DNA from: Salibacteraceae bacterium
Lineage (GTDB): Bacteria > Bacteroidota > Bacteroidia > Flavobacteriales_G > Salibacteraceae
Assembly: GCA_023262195.1 (NCBI GenBank)
Contig: JALRDM010000059.1
Span: forward strand, 1-9,610
Length of the DNA: 9,610 nt
Reading direction: 5' to 3'
The first letter of the stretch is position 1; each line of letters starts with the position of its first letter. A program made the translations under genes and the position numbers. Below, piece after piece: positions 1 to 6,449 of the stretch. The notes beneath the pieces were generated by a model, which had not been told where the DNA came from, searched no databases, and worked only from the letters and a program-made list of their open reading frames with translations.

Positions 1-579
1 CAAGGAATCATTGTGGCTCCCGGTTTCGGAAACCGTGGTTTGGAAGGTAAAATCACGGCCATCAAGTTTGCCCGTGAGCACGGACTGCCCTTCTTCGGTA
101 TTTGCCTAGGGATGCAGTGCGCGGTGATTGAATTCGCCAGAAATGTTTTGGGCCTCGAAGATGCCAACAGCTTTGAAATGAATGGCGATACCGAACACGC
201 GGTGATCAACATGATGGAAGAGCAAAAAGCCATCACCAACATGGGCGGCACCATGCGTTTGGGTGCATACACCTGTCACATCAAAGAGGGAACATTGGCT
301 CACCGAGTCTATGGACGCACAGAAATTAGCGAGCGCCACCGCCACCGTTTTGAGTTGAACAACGCCTACACAGAGAAGCTAGAAAAGGCCGGACTTATCC
401 CCACCGGAATCAACCCAGAAACAGGGTTGGTGGAGATTGTAGAATTGCCCGATCATCCTTACTTCATTGGTGTACAATTTCATCCAGAGTATAAAAGCAC
501 AGTGGCCAATCCGCACCCATTGTTTGTGAACTTTGTAAAGGCATCCATTGGCGCCAAGGAAGCAGTAGTGGCGCAGTAA
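1..579 (+). CDS. pyrG: CTP synthase, C-terminal glutaminase domain (5' end cut by window edge)
   Basis: CTP synthase makes CTP from UTP, ATP and glutamine in the cytoplasm, the last step of de novo pyrimidine nucleotide synthesis. Only about the last 192 codons are present, in frame from base 1; the family is about 540 residues, so the synthetase domain lies to the left. What is seen is a class I glutamine amidotransferase domain. It has an oxyanion-strand motif APGFGNRGLEGKI at window codons 6-18, the nucleophile elbow FGICLGMQ with Cys35 (bases 103-105), and the QFHPEYKS motif holding the His161/Glu163 pair of the catalytic triad. The RHRHRFELNN segment near codons 113-122 is also typical. 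The triad is complete and there is no sign of decay. The stop codon TAA abuts the ATG of the next gene, so the two are probably co-transcribed. Confidence 0.97.
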   Translation, partial: QGIIVAPGFGNRGLEGKITAIKFAREHGLPFFGICLGMQCAVIEFARNVLGLEDANSFEMNGDTEHAVINMMEEQKAITNMGGTMRLGAYTCHIKEGTLAHRVYGRTEISERHRHRFELNNAYTEKLEKAGLIPTGINPETGLVEIVELPDHPYFIGVQFHPEYKSTVANPHPLFVNFVKASIGAKEAVVAQ

Positions 580-1149
580 ATGTTGGAGACCCTAACACAA
601 ATAGACCAAGCCCTTTCCCTTACCATCAATCACTTTCACGCGCCATGGCTCGATGCAATTATGATTGCCATCAGCCACAAACTGACGTGGATTCCACTCT
701 ACGCCCTACTCTGCTTCTTGCTGCTTAAGAAATATGACACCCGTGTATTTGGGGTGTTGCTCATTATGGTGGTCATCAACATTGTGCTGACGGATCAAAT
801 ATCCGTGGCGATGAAATTTGGATTTGAACGGTTGCGACCATGCCACAATGAATCGATCATAGACATCCTGCACATGCCTGTGGGCTGTGGAGGAAAATTT
901 GGCTTTGTTTCTTCCCACGCGGCCAACACGGCAGGCTTGGCCACGCTTATGATATTGCTGTTGCGCAAAAACTGGATCGGCATCGTGATGATCGCCTATG
1001 CTGTGCTCAACAGTTACTCGAGGGTTTACCTGGCAAAGCATTATGTAGGTGATGTGATTGGTGGGATGATTTTGGGCATTTTGATTGGGGCCGCGGTGTA
1101 TCAGCTAAGCTTGTATTTAATAAAACGGATAAACTCGATGTCATCCTGA
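580..1149 (+). CDS. PAP2-family (type 2 phosphatidic acid phosphatase) membrane phosphatase
   Basis: A 189-residue multi-pass membrane protein with all three PAP2 signature motifs. These are K79-X6-R86-P87, S111-S112-H113 (the usual PSGH is SSHA here), and S147-R148-X5-H154 with Asp158 four residues later. In this family the two histidines act as nucleophile and acid/base on a phosphate ester. Likely substrates are undecaprenyl pyrophosphate or phosphatidyl-type lipids, but sequence alone does not decide which. Hydrophobic segments lie roughly at 36-50, 57-72, 112-128, 131-146 and 158-181. A CHNES...VGCGGKFGF loop between motifs 1 and 2 carries two cysteines (88 and 103). The start ATG follows directly after the pyrG stop. 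The stop TGA and last codons (ATG TCA TCC TGA) lie inside a repeat element starting at 1139, so the C-terminus is set by the repeat. Confidence 0.93.
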   Translation: MLETLTQIDQALSLTINHFHAPWLDAIMIAISHKLTWIPLYALLCFLLLKKYDTRVFGVLLIMVVINIVLTDQISVAMKFGFERLRPCHNESIIDILHMPVGCGGKFGFVSSHAANTAGLATLMILLLRKNWIGIVMIAYAVLNSYSRVYLAKHYVGDVIGGMILGILIGAAVYQLSLYLIKRINSMSS

Positions 1150-1190
1150 GCTCCCGAAGGGACGGTCGAAGGATAAGACAGCGAGCCAAA
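1139..1190 (+). repeat. Hairpin repeat, copy 1 (direct)
   Basis: This copy begins TGTCATCCTGAG and ends with GGTCGAAGGATAAGACAGCG followed by AGCCAAA. Outer arms TGTC (1139-1142) and GACA (1177-1180) can pair, as can TCC (1144-1146) and GGA (1171-1173). An inner stem TCCC-GAA-GGGA lies at 1152-1162. The element overlaps the last four codons of the PAP2 gene, including the stop. It resembles the dispersed intergenic repeats common in Bacteroidota genomes. It could act as a transcript 3'-end stabiliser or terminator, although no T-tract follows. Confidence 0.85.
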
Positions 1191-1212
1191 AGCTACTTAG
1201 ATTAATCAACCG

Positions 1213-1269
1213 TGTCGTGTTTCGACCATTCTCTCCCGATATTCATCGGGATCGAAGCTCAGCATGACA
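1213..1269 (-). repeat. Hairpin repeat, copy 2 (inverted)
   Basis: The reverse complement begins TGTCATGCTGAGCTTCG and contains GGTCGAA, matching copies 1 and 3 in the opposite orientation. The terminal TGTC/GACA arms are kept (1266-1269 and 1213-1216). Its inner stem is the longest of the three: TCCCGAT (1234-1240), loop ATTC, ATCGGGA (1245-1251), a perfect 7-bp stem. The distal GCGRGCCAAA tail shared by copies 1 and 3 is absent. Bases 1253-1269 can also pair with 1299-1315 of copy 3 (16 of 17 positions, 29-nt loop), so copies 2 and 3 together could form one larger structure. Confidence 0.8.
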
Positions 1270-1298
1270 CTACCTTTTTGCCTCAACTGAACATAAGC

Positions 1299-1351
1299 TG
1301 TCATCCTGAGCTTCGCTGAAAGCGAATAGTCGAAGGAGACAGCGGGCCAAA
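1299..1351 (+). repeat. Hairpin repeat, copy 3 (direct)
   Basis: This copy begins TGTCATCCTGAGCTTCG and ends with GTCGAAGGAGACAGCG followed by GGCCAAA. The outer stem TGTC-a-TCC (1299-1306) pairs with GGAGACA (1335-1341) with one bulged A. The inner stem is TTCGCT (1312-1317), loop GAA, AGCGAA (1321-1326). The tail GACAGCGRGCCAAA matches copy 1 at all but the R position. The copy ends 28 nt before the crcB start, so any crcB promoter must lie inside or upstream of the repeat, or be unusually close to the gene. Confidence 0.85.
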
Positions 1352-1379
1352 GGGTGATGCACCTTAATATTGCAAGCAT

Positions 1380-1736
1380 ATGAATTGGTTGGCAATTTTT
1401 ATTGGAGGTGGGCTTGGCAGCATGCTGAGGTTTGGCTTAAGTCGCATTTTCCTCTCTATGGAACTCACACAACTTCCCTTGGCAACGCTGTCTTCCAATA
1501 TTCTGAGTACAGCCATACTCGGTGTTGCGCTGTTAAAACTGACCGATCATCAATCATTCTTTTACTATTTCTTAATCATCGGATTCTGTGGAGGATTTAG
1601 CACCTTCAGTACTTTTAGCCAAGAAACATTCGTATTGGCTAAAAACGGTCAACTTGCTTGGGCTGTAGCCAACGTTTTAGTTAGTGTAGCAATTTGTATT
1701 TCAATACTTTATCTAATATCAAAAACTGCCAAATGA
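1380..1736 (+). CDS. crcB: Fluoride ion channel CrcB/FluC
   Basis: CrcB/FluC proteins are small dual-topology inner-membrane channels that work as dimers and export fluoride. The 118-residue length is normal. Visible family motifs are the N-terminal GGGLGSMLRF (residues 9-18, with Arg17), the conserved Asn40 in the second membrane segment (TLSSN...LG), and the pore signature GFCGGFSTFSTFSQE (68-82), which includes the phenylalanines and the Ser/Thr track of the fluoride path. Four hydrophobic segments are apparent, near 3-19, 33-52, 61-79 and 94-113. The ATG at 1380 gives the family's usual N-terminus; no clear Shine-Dalgarno site precedes it. The stop TGA overlaps the ATG of the alkaline phosphatase gene (ATGA at 1733-1736), so the two are probably translationally coupled. 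I see no fluoride riboswitch in the 28 nt between repeat copy 3 and the start. Confidence 0.95.
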   Translation: MNWLAIFIGGGLGSMLRFGLSRIFLSMELTQLPLATLSSNILSTAILGVALLKLTDHQSFFYYFLIIGFCGGFSTFSTFSQETFVLAKNGQLAWAVANVLVSVAICISILYLISKTAK

Positions 1737-3337
1737 GATCTACCCTATTCGCGGTCTTACTCCTAATGAGTGCTTATGTACAAAGTCAAGAGAAGCCAAA
1801 ACTGATTGTCGGTATTGTGGTTGACCAAATGCGTGCCGATTACATTCATCGATATTGGGATGTGTTTGAAGATGACGGCTTCAAAAAGCTGGTAAACGAA
1901 GGATTCTTCTGTAAAAACACCCATTTCAATTATGTTCCGACCTACACTGGACCGGGCCACGCCAGTATCTACACCGGCACCACTCCAATGAACCACGGCA
2001 TCATTGCGAATACTTGGTTTGATAAGCACACAGGCGAAAGTCAATACTGTGCTGGAGATGATGATAGAAAAACCGTTGGCAGCGATTCCGATAAAGGCGA
2101 AATGTCTCCAAAAAATATGTTGGCTCCATCGCTTGGTGATGCAGTGCGCATTGCGAGTCAGTTTAAAGGAAAATCCATCGGGATATCCATCAAAGATCGG
2201 GGAGCAATTTTACCAGCCGGTCATTCGGCCAATGCCGCTTATTGGATGGATTATAACAATGGCAAAATGATTACCAGTGACTATTACATGGAATCATTGC
2301 CCACCTGGGTAGAGGCTTTCAATGGCAAAAAGCACCCGGATAATCTCGCAAGCCAGGGCTGGGAATTGAGTCTTGCGCCAGAGTTTTACACGGCCAGCAC
2401 CCAAGACAATACTCCTTATGAACGCTCGCTCAACGAAGGCGTTGATCCAGTATTCCCATACGATGTGGAGGTCGCCATCAAAGCCGACTCATACTACAAG
2501 TTTGCGTGTACCCCGCATGGCAATACCTTGCTGCGGCTTATGGCCGATCAATGCATCGTGAATGAAAAATTAGGACAAGATGAGCATACCGATTTGTTAG
2601 CGATTTCCTTTTCATCGCCAGATATGATTGGGCACATGTATGGCCCACAATCCATGGAAATTGAAGACACCTATATCAAACTCGATCGAGAAATAGCACT
2701 GTTGATTAAATCGCTCAACGACCGTGTGGGGGAAGGAAATTATATGCTCTTCCTCACCGCTGACCATGCCGCTGCACAGGTTCCAGCATACTTAGCCGAT
2801 CACAAGATTCCGGTGGATTATTTCGATGCGGAAGGACTAGAAAAGGCATTGTCTCAGGCCAGCATCGACCGATTTGGTGAAGACCTCATTCAAAACATTA
2901 GCAACCAGCAAGTTTTCATTGATCGCGCGAAGCTTAATGAAACTAAATTAGAATTGAAGACGGTGACCCAAGCCATTGCTGCCGCGGCACTTGAATATCC
3001 TGGTGTAGCCAATGCCTTAGATATTAAACAATTGCAGCATGCGTTACCACCAGACCAGTTCGCGCAGATGGCTTCACTCGGTTGGAATCCGCTTCGATCA
3101 GGCGATGTGGTCATTCAATATTTACCCGGCTGGATGTCTTACAAAAACAAAGGGACCACACACGGGTCGTCATTCAACTATGACAGCCATGTGCCATTGC
3201 TATTTTACGGAGCTGGAATCGAGCAGGGCGAGAGCATTGAGCCAGTGCGCATCACGCAAATTGTGCCCACGGTATGTCTCATCAGCAACATTGCTTTGCC
3301 CGATGCCTCTGAGCACGAACCGGTAGATTTTGATTAG
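1733..3337 (+). CDS. pafA: PafA-like secreted alkaline phosphatase (phosphate monoesterase)
   Basis: A 534-residue alkaline phosphatase superfamily protein. Residues 1-19 (MRSTLFAVLLLMSAYVQSQ) form a Sec signal peptide, so it acts in the periplasm or outside the cell. It matches the phosphate-irrepressible PafA type: Asp31 (VVDQ) as metal ligand, the nucleophile Thr72 in YTGPGHAS, Asn93 (IANTWFD), and the diagnostic Lys154/Arg156 pair (SIKDRG). Further metal ligands are Asp297/His301 (SSPDMIGH), Asp344/His345 (TADHAA) and His477 (TTHGS). Spacing follows the Elizabethkingia PafA residues (T79, N100, K162, R164, D305, H309, D352, H353, H486 as I recall them) with a constant offset of 7 to 9, so the active site appears intact. 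The family releases phosphate from many monoesters. I chose the ATG at 1733 because it begins the signal peptide and overlaps the crcB stop; an ATG at 1694 would add 13 residues read inside crcB. Confidence 0.93.
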   Translation: MRSTLFAVLLLMSAYVQSQEKPKLIVGIVVDQMRADYIHRYWDVFEDDGFKKLVNEGFFCKNTHFNYVPTYTGPGHASIYTGTTPMNHGIIANTWFDKHTGESQYCAGDDDRKTVGSDSDKGEMSPKNMLAPSLGDAVRIASQFKGKSIGISIKDRGAILPAGHSANAAYWMDYNNGKMITSDYYMESLPTWVEAFNGKKHPDNLASQGWELSLAPEFYTASTQDNTPYERSLNEGVDPVFPYDVEVAIKADSYYKFACTPHGNTLLRLMADQCIVNEKLGQDEHTDLLAISFSSPDMIGHMYGPQSMEIEDTYIKLDREIALLIKSLNDRVGEGNYMLFLTADHAAAQVPAYLADHKIPVDYFDAEGLEKALSQASIDRFGEDLIQNISNQQVFIDRAKLNETKLELKTVTQAIAAAALEYPGVANALDIKQLQHALPPDQFAQMASLGWNPLRSGDVVIQYLPGWMSYKNKGTTHGSSFNYDSHVPLLFYGAGIEQGESIEPVRITQIVPTVCLISNIALPDASEHEPVDFD

Positions 3338-3371
3338 AAGGATTGACTAGCAAAGCGCTGATAGCTGAAAA

Positions 3372-4106
3372 CTAATCCTGCTCGGCAAAAACTTTCTCCA
3401 GTAAATCGGTCACTCGATGCGAAGCGTCTGTACGAATCAGTTTTTCCTCATCGCGGACTTTCATAAATAAACCGCGCAACGCTCGATCGGTGGTATGCTC
3501 GCTCAGTGAATTGGTTTGTATCTCGTCAAACAAAAATCCATTTAGGCTCGCCTTATTATACACACTGATGAGATTGCTGTATAAATCATTAGCAGATAAA
3601 CCGAGCACCAAATCCTTGCTGAGTGATACATCAATCTTCGGTTGAAATGCATCAAATAATTGCTGGCGTGTATTGCGTCTCAAATAATTGATCGCGGCAG
3701 AATCTTCACCATTGAGAATCTCCCAACCATCGTCAATGGTAAGATTGGTGATGGCATCTACAAAGATTGGTGTGGCCTCACGAGCAGCATCCTCAGCCGC
3801 TCGATTTATGGCTAGAATATTATCCTCAACTAGGTTGGTCGGTAGCAGGTTTAGCACATCATACACGGGTTGAGCTTCTTCAGGAAGTAAAATCTTTACT
3901 GCTTGATCGCCATAAAAGCCATCCGTTTTGTTTAACCGAGTCACTGCGGTATCCGTACCTACCGCAAGGGCTTGTTTTAAGCCGGCAACAACCTCAGAAT
4001 CAGTAACACCACCTACAGCCTCTTCCCAAGGAAAGTCTTCGCAGGAGCTCAATCCGATGAGCACGGGTAGGCACCAAAGCATAAGTTTGAATCTCATTTT
4101 TCTCAT
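3372..4106 (-). CDS. DUF4197-domain lipoprotein
   Basis: A 244-residue predicted lipoprotein: basic start MRKMRFK, hydrophobic stretch, and lipobox LSSC with Cys22 as the likely lipidated residue. The rest matches my memory of DUF4197. It has a GLKQALAVGTDTAV helix near 43-56, the NKTDGFYGDQAVKILLPEE segment (59-77), the INRAAEDAAREATPIF motif near 100-115 and AITNLTIDDGWEILNG (118-133). The function of DUF4197 is not established; an envelope location is the safe statement. The start ATG overlaps the stop of the threonine aldolase gene upstream (ATGA, 4103-4106), so it is probably translated from the same message. A second in-frame ATG three codons later (4095-4097) is also possible. It converges with pafA across a 34-nt gap. 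Confidence 0.85.
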   Translation of the reverse strand: MRKMRFKLMLWCLPVLIGLSSCEDFPWEEAVGGVTDSEVVAGLKQALAVGTDTAVTRLNKTDGFYGDQAVKILLPEEAQPVYDVLNLLPTNLVEDNILAINRAAEDAAREATPIFVDAITNLTIDDGWEILNGEDSAAINYLRRNTRQQLFDAFQPKIDVSLSKDLVLGLSANDLYSNLISVYNKASLNGFLFDEIQTNSLSEHTTDRALRGLFMKVRDEEKLIRTDASHRVTDLLEKVFAEQD

Positions 4107-5131
4107 ATCTCAAGTCTTTTAAATGCATCAGCCGTATAATCCAAGGCGTTGGATGGGAGGCTTAAATGTGTTACAAATCTAATCTTACCATGACCGAAGG
4201 CCACCGTTTCGATGCCCAATTTTGTCAACGCTTGTATGATTTGTTTTTGTTTTACTGCATCAGCGAGCATTGCTACCACAATATTGGTCTCCACATTCAT
4301 CACTTCAGAAACCCACGATTGTGATTGAAGCAAGTTACCTATTTCCTTGGCCAAAGCATGGTCTTTTTTGAGTCTTTCCACATGATTATCCAGCGCAAAA
4401 ACGCCCGCTGCAGCAAGATATCCGGCTTGTCGCATGCCGCCACCAAAAACCTTGCGCACCCGTATTGCTTGGTAAATAAAATCTGCATTCCCAATTAAAA
4501 GCGAACCCACTGGGCAACCAAGTCCTTTGCTCAGACAAATGGAAATGCTATCAAAGGTTTCTCCGATTAATTGTGTGGACTCTCCTGTCTCTACCAAAGC
4601 ATTAAAAAGCCGAGCTCCATCCAAGTGAAGCTTTAGTGCATTTTCAGCACACACCTTTTTAATTCTTTGAACTTCCTCCTGTTTCCAAATGGCTCCACCG
4701 CCTTTATTGCTGGTATTCTCAATCGACACGAGCGTAGTTCGAGGATGATGTGGATCGTCCGGATTAATATTTTCTAGAATGTCATTGGCCACAAATCGAC
4801 CTTTATCGCCATGGAGCAAGCGAACCGAACAACCGCTATTCATAGCAATGCCACCTCCTTCATAATTGTAAATGTGTGCTAATCGATCGCAGATTACTTC
4901 CTCTCCAGGTTGGGTGTGTACTTTGATTGCAATTTGATTGGTCATCGTACCTGATGGACAAAACAAGGCGGCTTCATGCCCAAACATACCTGCAGCTTTC
5001 GCCTCGAGGGCATTGATGGTGGGATCTTGCCCAAAAACATCATCGCCTACTTCTGCAGACATCATCGCATCCAACATGGCATCGGTGGGCTTTGTGACGG
5101 TATCGCTTTTAAAATCTAGTGTTACACTCAT
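4103..5131 (-). CDS. ltaE: Low-specificity L-threonine aldolase
   Basis: A PLP enzyme of fold type I that cleaves L-threonine or L-allo-threonine to glycine and acetaldehyde in the cytoplasm. The 342-residue length fits the family. Seen motifs are the N-terminal DFKSDTVTKPTDAM (6-19), VGDDVFGQDPT (28-38) and the PSGTMTNQ cofactor phosphate-binding stretch (59-66). His86 is in the position that stacks on the PLP ring, Asp171 and Arg174 lie in HLDGARLFNA, the Schiff-base lysine Lys202 is in SKGLGCPVGS, and GGGMRQAG lies near 230-237. All key residues are present. I chose the ATG at 5129-5131 because the DFKSDTVT motif follows directly, as in the family; the open frame runs 41 codons further upstream through non-conserved sequence. 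It is divergent from the TauE/SafE gene and overlaps the DUF4197 gene downstream. Confidence 0.95.
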   Translation of the reverse strand: MSVTLDFKSDTVTKPTDAMLDAMMSAEVGDDVFGQDPTINALEAKAAGMFGHEAALFCPSGTMTNQIAIKVHTQPGEEVICDRLAHIYNYEGGGIAMNSGCSVRLLHGDKGRFVANDILENINPDDPHHPRTTLVSIENTSNKGGGAIWKQEEVQRIKKVCAENALKLHLDGARLFNALVETGESTQLIGETFDSISICLSKGLGCPVGSLLIGNADFIYQAIRVRKVFGGGMRQAGYLAAAGVFALDNHVERLKKDHALAKEIGNLLQSQSWVSEVMNVETNIVVAMLADAVKQKQIIQALTKLGIETVAFGHGKIRFVTHLSLPSNALDYTADAFKRLEI

Positions 5132-5252
5132 ATATTTTGACTTACCTACGAAGTAAGGATTTAATGAGAAGACTAAAAACCTTTCACTGAACCAAGTGAG
5201 TATTGTGCCTTTTGCTACAGTAGGCTCTCCGAATTTCGGCCATATTCGCACC
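5132..5252. promoter_or_regulatory. Divergent intergenic region between ltaE and the TauE/SafE gene
   Basis: This 121-nt gap must hold the promoters for ltaE (leftward) and for the three-gene sulfur operon (rightward), unless tauE starts further upstream. On the minus strand a TTG, 17 nt, then TAGTCTTC partly resembles the Bacteroidota -33 TTG / -7 TAnnTTTG pattern, but with two mismatches in the second box. No convincing match is seen on the plus strand. An 11-bp palindrome lies at 5229-5239. The regulatory role is inferred from gene orientation. Confidence 0.35.
5229..5239. other. 11-bp palindrome CCGAATTTCGG before the TauE/SafE gene
   Basis: CCGAA-T-TTCGG is a perfect inverted repeat with a one-base centre, 13 nt before the chosen tauE start. 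A site of this kind could be half of an operator or a short stem in the leader. An 11-bp palindrome may also arise by chance, so this is only a candidate. Confidence 0.3.
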
Positions 5253-6053
5253 ATGATTGAAATAGCCGGCTATATTGCCTCTATTCTTATAGGTGTTTCA
5301 CTCGGTTTGGTGGGCGGAGGCGGATCAACGCTGGCCGTGCCTGTGTTGGTTTACCTACTCAGTGTGGAGCCAATTCTCGCCACATCCTATTCCCTTTTCA
5401 TTATTGGTACCACGAGTATTGTTGGTGGAGCGCGCTATGCCATTAAAAAACTGGTGGATTACAAAATGGCCATCCTATTTGGCCTACCCAGCATAGCTGC
5501 CGTTTATCTAACTCGGGCTTTTGTTTTGCCCATAATTCCGATGGAAATTGAAGTCGGATCGCTATTTACGCTGAGCAAGTCTGTGCTCATCATGGCGCTT
5601 TTTGCCCTATTAATGTTGGCTGCCAGTATTGGTATGATTCGTAAAAAGCCAGAAAAGAAAGAGGAGCAAACGAAAGACTTCCATCCAGCCGTATTGGCAT
5701 TGCTTGTATTGGCGGAAGGCGCTGTAGTGGGTTTCTTGACTGGTCTGGTGGGTGCAGGCGGTGGATTTCTGATCATACCAGCATTGGTCATTCTAGCCAA
5801 ACTCCCTATGAAAAAAGCTGTGGGCACCTCATTGGTAATCATTTCATCGAAATCTCTTATTGGTTTTTCAGGTGACTTAGGCCATCTCGATATCGATTGG
5901 ATGTTTCTATTCACTGTTTCGGCATTAGCCATCGTAGGAATTGCCATTGGTTCATACTTATCCTCCAAGATTGACGGTCAATCACTTAAAAAAGGATTTG
6001 GCTGGTTGGTGCTTGTCATGGGCATTTTTATCATCTTTAAACAACTATTTTAA
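5253..6053 (+). CDS. TauE/SafE-family permease (sulfite/organosulfonate export type)
   Basis: A 266-residue inner-membrane protein of the TauE/SafE family (also called TSUP), whose studied members move sulfite, sulfoacetate, thiosulfate or related anions. It has the expected two-fold internal repeat. Each half opens with a glycine-rich signature: GLVGGGGSTLAVP (18-30) and GLVGAGGGFLIIP (164-176), each followed by an [AV]xxTS segment (ATSYSL, VGTSLV). About eight hydrophobic segments can be counted, with a charged cytoplasmic loop KKPEKKEEQTKD (131-142) between the halves. I chose ATG 5253 because the membrane segment starts right after it (MIEIAGYIAS). A GTG at 5196 would add a non-hydrophobic 19-residue leader without family resemblance. 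It is followed after 9 nt by a rhodanese gene and then an EI24/CysZ-like gene, which supports a sulfur-anion role. The actual substrate is not determinable here. Confidence 0.92.
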   Translation: MIEIAGYIASILIGVSLGLVGGGGSTLAVPVLVYLLSVEPILATSYSLFIIGTTSIVGGARYAIKKLVDYKMAILFGLPSIAAVYLTRAFVLPIIPMEIEVGSLFTLSKSVLIMALFALLMLAASIGMIRKKPEKKEEQTKDFHPAVLALLVLAEGAVVGFLTGLVGAGGGFLIIPALVILAKLPMKKAVGTSLVIISSKSLIGFSGDLGHLDIDWMFLFTVSALAIVGIAIGSYLSSKIDGQSLKKGFGWLVLVMGIFIIFKQLF

Positions 6054-6062
6054 TTAAACAAT

Positions 6063-6443
6063 ATGCGTTATCTGATTACTCTATTTACCATTACCACGCT
6101 TATCTCTTGTCAAGCTCAAGAACAAAAAGACACAAAAGACCTCGATCCATTTGCAGATATCAGCAATGAACAAGCCCATGAAATCATGAAGGCAAAGGCA
6201 GACTTGCAAATCATTGACGTGCGCCAAAACGCAGAAGTAGCCGGTGGAATGATCGATGGTGCGGTTCAGATGGATATTTCAAAGCCAAAGTTTTATGAGC
6301 AAATTGAAACGCTTGATAAAACCAAGCCAGTGTTGGTTTACTGTGCCGCAGGCGGTAGAAGTAAAACGGCTCAAGAAATAATGCAGGAGGCAGGTTTTAC
6401 AGAAGTCTATAACCTTAAGAACGGTTACGAACGCTGGAAATAA
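6063..6443 (+). CDS. Rhodanese-domain lipoprotein (sulfurtransferase)
   Basis: A 126-residue single-domain rhodanese-like protein with an export signal. Residues 1-16 form a hydrophobic signal ending in LISC, so Cys16 is a likely lipidation site and the protein would sit in the envelope. The rhodanese fold is clear: ISNEQAHEIM (33-42), IIDVRQNAEVAGGMIDGAVQM (50-70, the CH2A-type motif), and the active-site loop C94-AAGGRS-100 with catalytic Cys94 after VLVY. It ends with GFTEVYNLKNGYERWK. Rhodaneses carry sulfane sulfur as a cysteine persulfide, from thiosulfate, polysulfide or a protein donor to an acceptor. The loop has six residues after Cys, the size typical of sulfur rather than phosphate or arsenate substrates. 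It lies 9 nt after the TauE/SafE gene and 6 nt before the EI24 gene, so all three are probably one operon. Confidence 0.93.
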   Translation: MRYLITLFTITTLISCQAQEQKDTKDLDPFADISNEQAHEIMKAKADLQIIDVRQNAEVAGGMIDGAVQMDISKPKFYEQIETLDKTKPVLVYCAAGGRSKTAQEIMQEAGFTEVYNLKNGYERWK

Positions 6444-6449
6444 CCCATC

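Noticed and set aside
706..1041. Open frame antisense to the PAP2 gene.
   Set aside because: It mirrors the codons of a well-supported membrane protein and has no recognisable domain or start context.
1365..1372. TAATATTG as a Bacteroidota -7 box (TAnnTTTG) for crcB.
   Set aside because: One mismatch, no TTG at the right distance upstream, and only 7 nt from the start codon.
1352..1379. GGGTGATGCACC before crcB looks a little like the start of a fluoride riboswitch.
   Set aside because: Only 28 nt separate the repeat from the crcB start, too short for the pseudoknotted aptamer, and the downstream conserved parts are absent. It forms only a 4-bp hairpin (GGTG-ATG-CACC).
1694..1732. Upstream ATG extending the alkaline phosphatase by 13 residues.
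   Set aside because: It would place a polar leader before a clear signal peptide, inside crcB; the ATGA overlap start at 1733 fits better.
3332..3377. GATTAG...CTAATC inverted repeat between the convergent pafA and DUF4197 genes as a bidirectional terminator.
   Set aside because: The arms are simply the two Asp-stop (GAT TAG) ends of the genes; the loop is 34 nt and there is no T-tract on either side.
5196..5252. GTG start giving a 19-residue N-terminal extension on the TauE/SafE protein.
   Set aside because: Non-hydrophobic leader without family match; ATG 5253 is followed at once by the first membrane segment.
5132..5254. Longer threonine aldolase reading leftward from 5254 (41 extra residues).
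   Set aside because: The extension has no family resemblance and would fill the whole divergent promoter region.
5504..5968. 154-codon open frame antisense to the TauE/SafE gene.
   Set aside because: It is antisense to a clear two-repeat permease and shows no motif; it arises from the codon bias of the sense strand.
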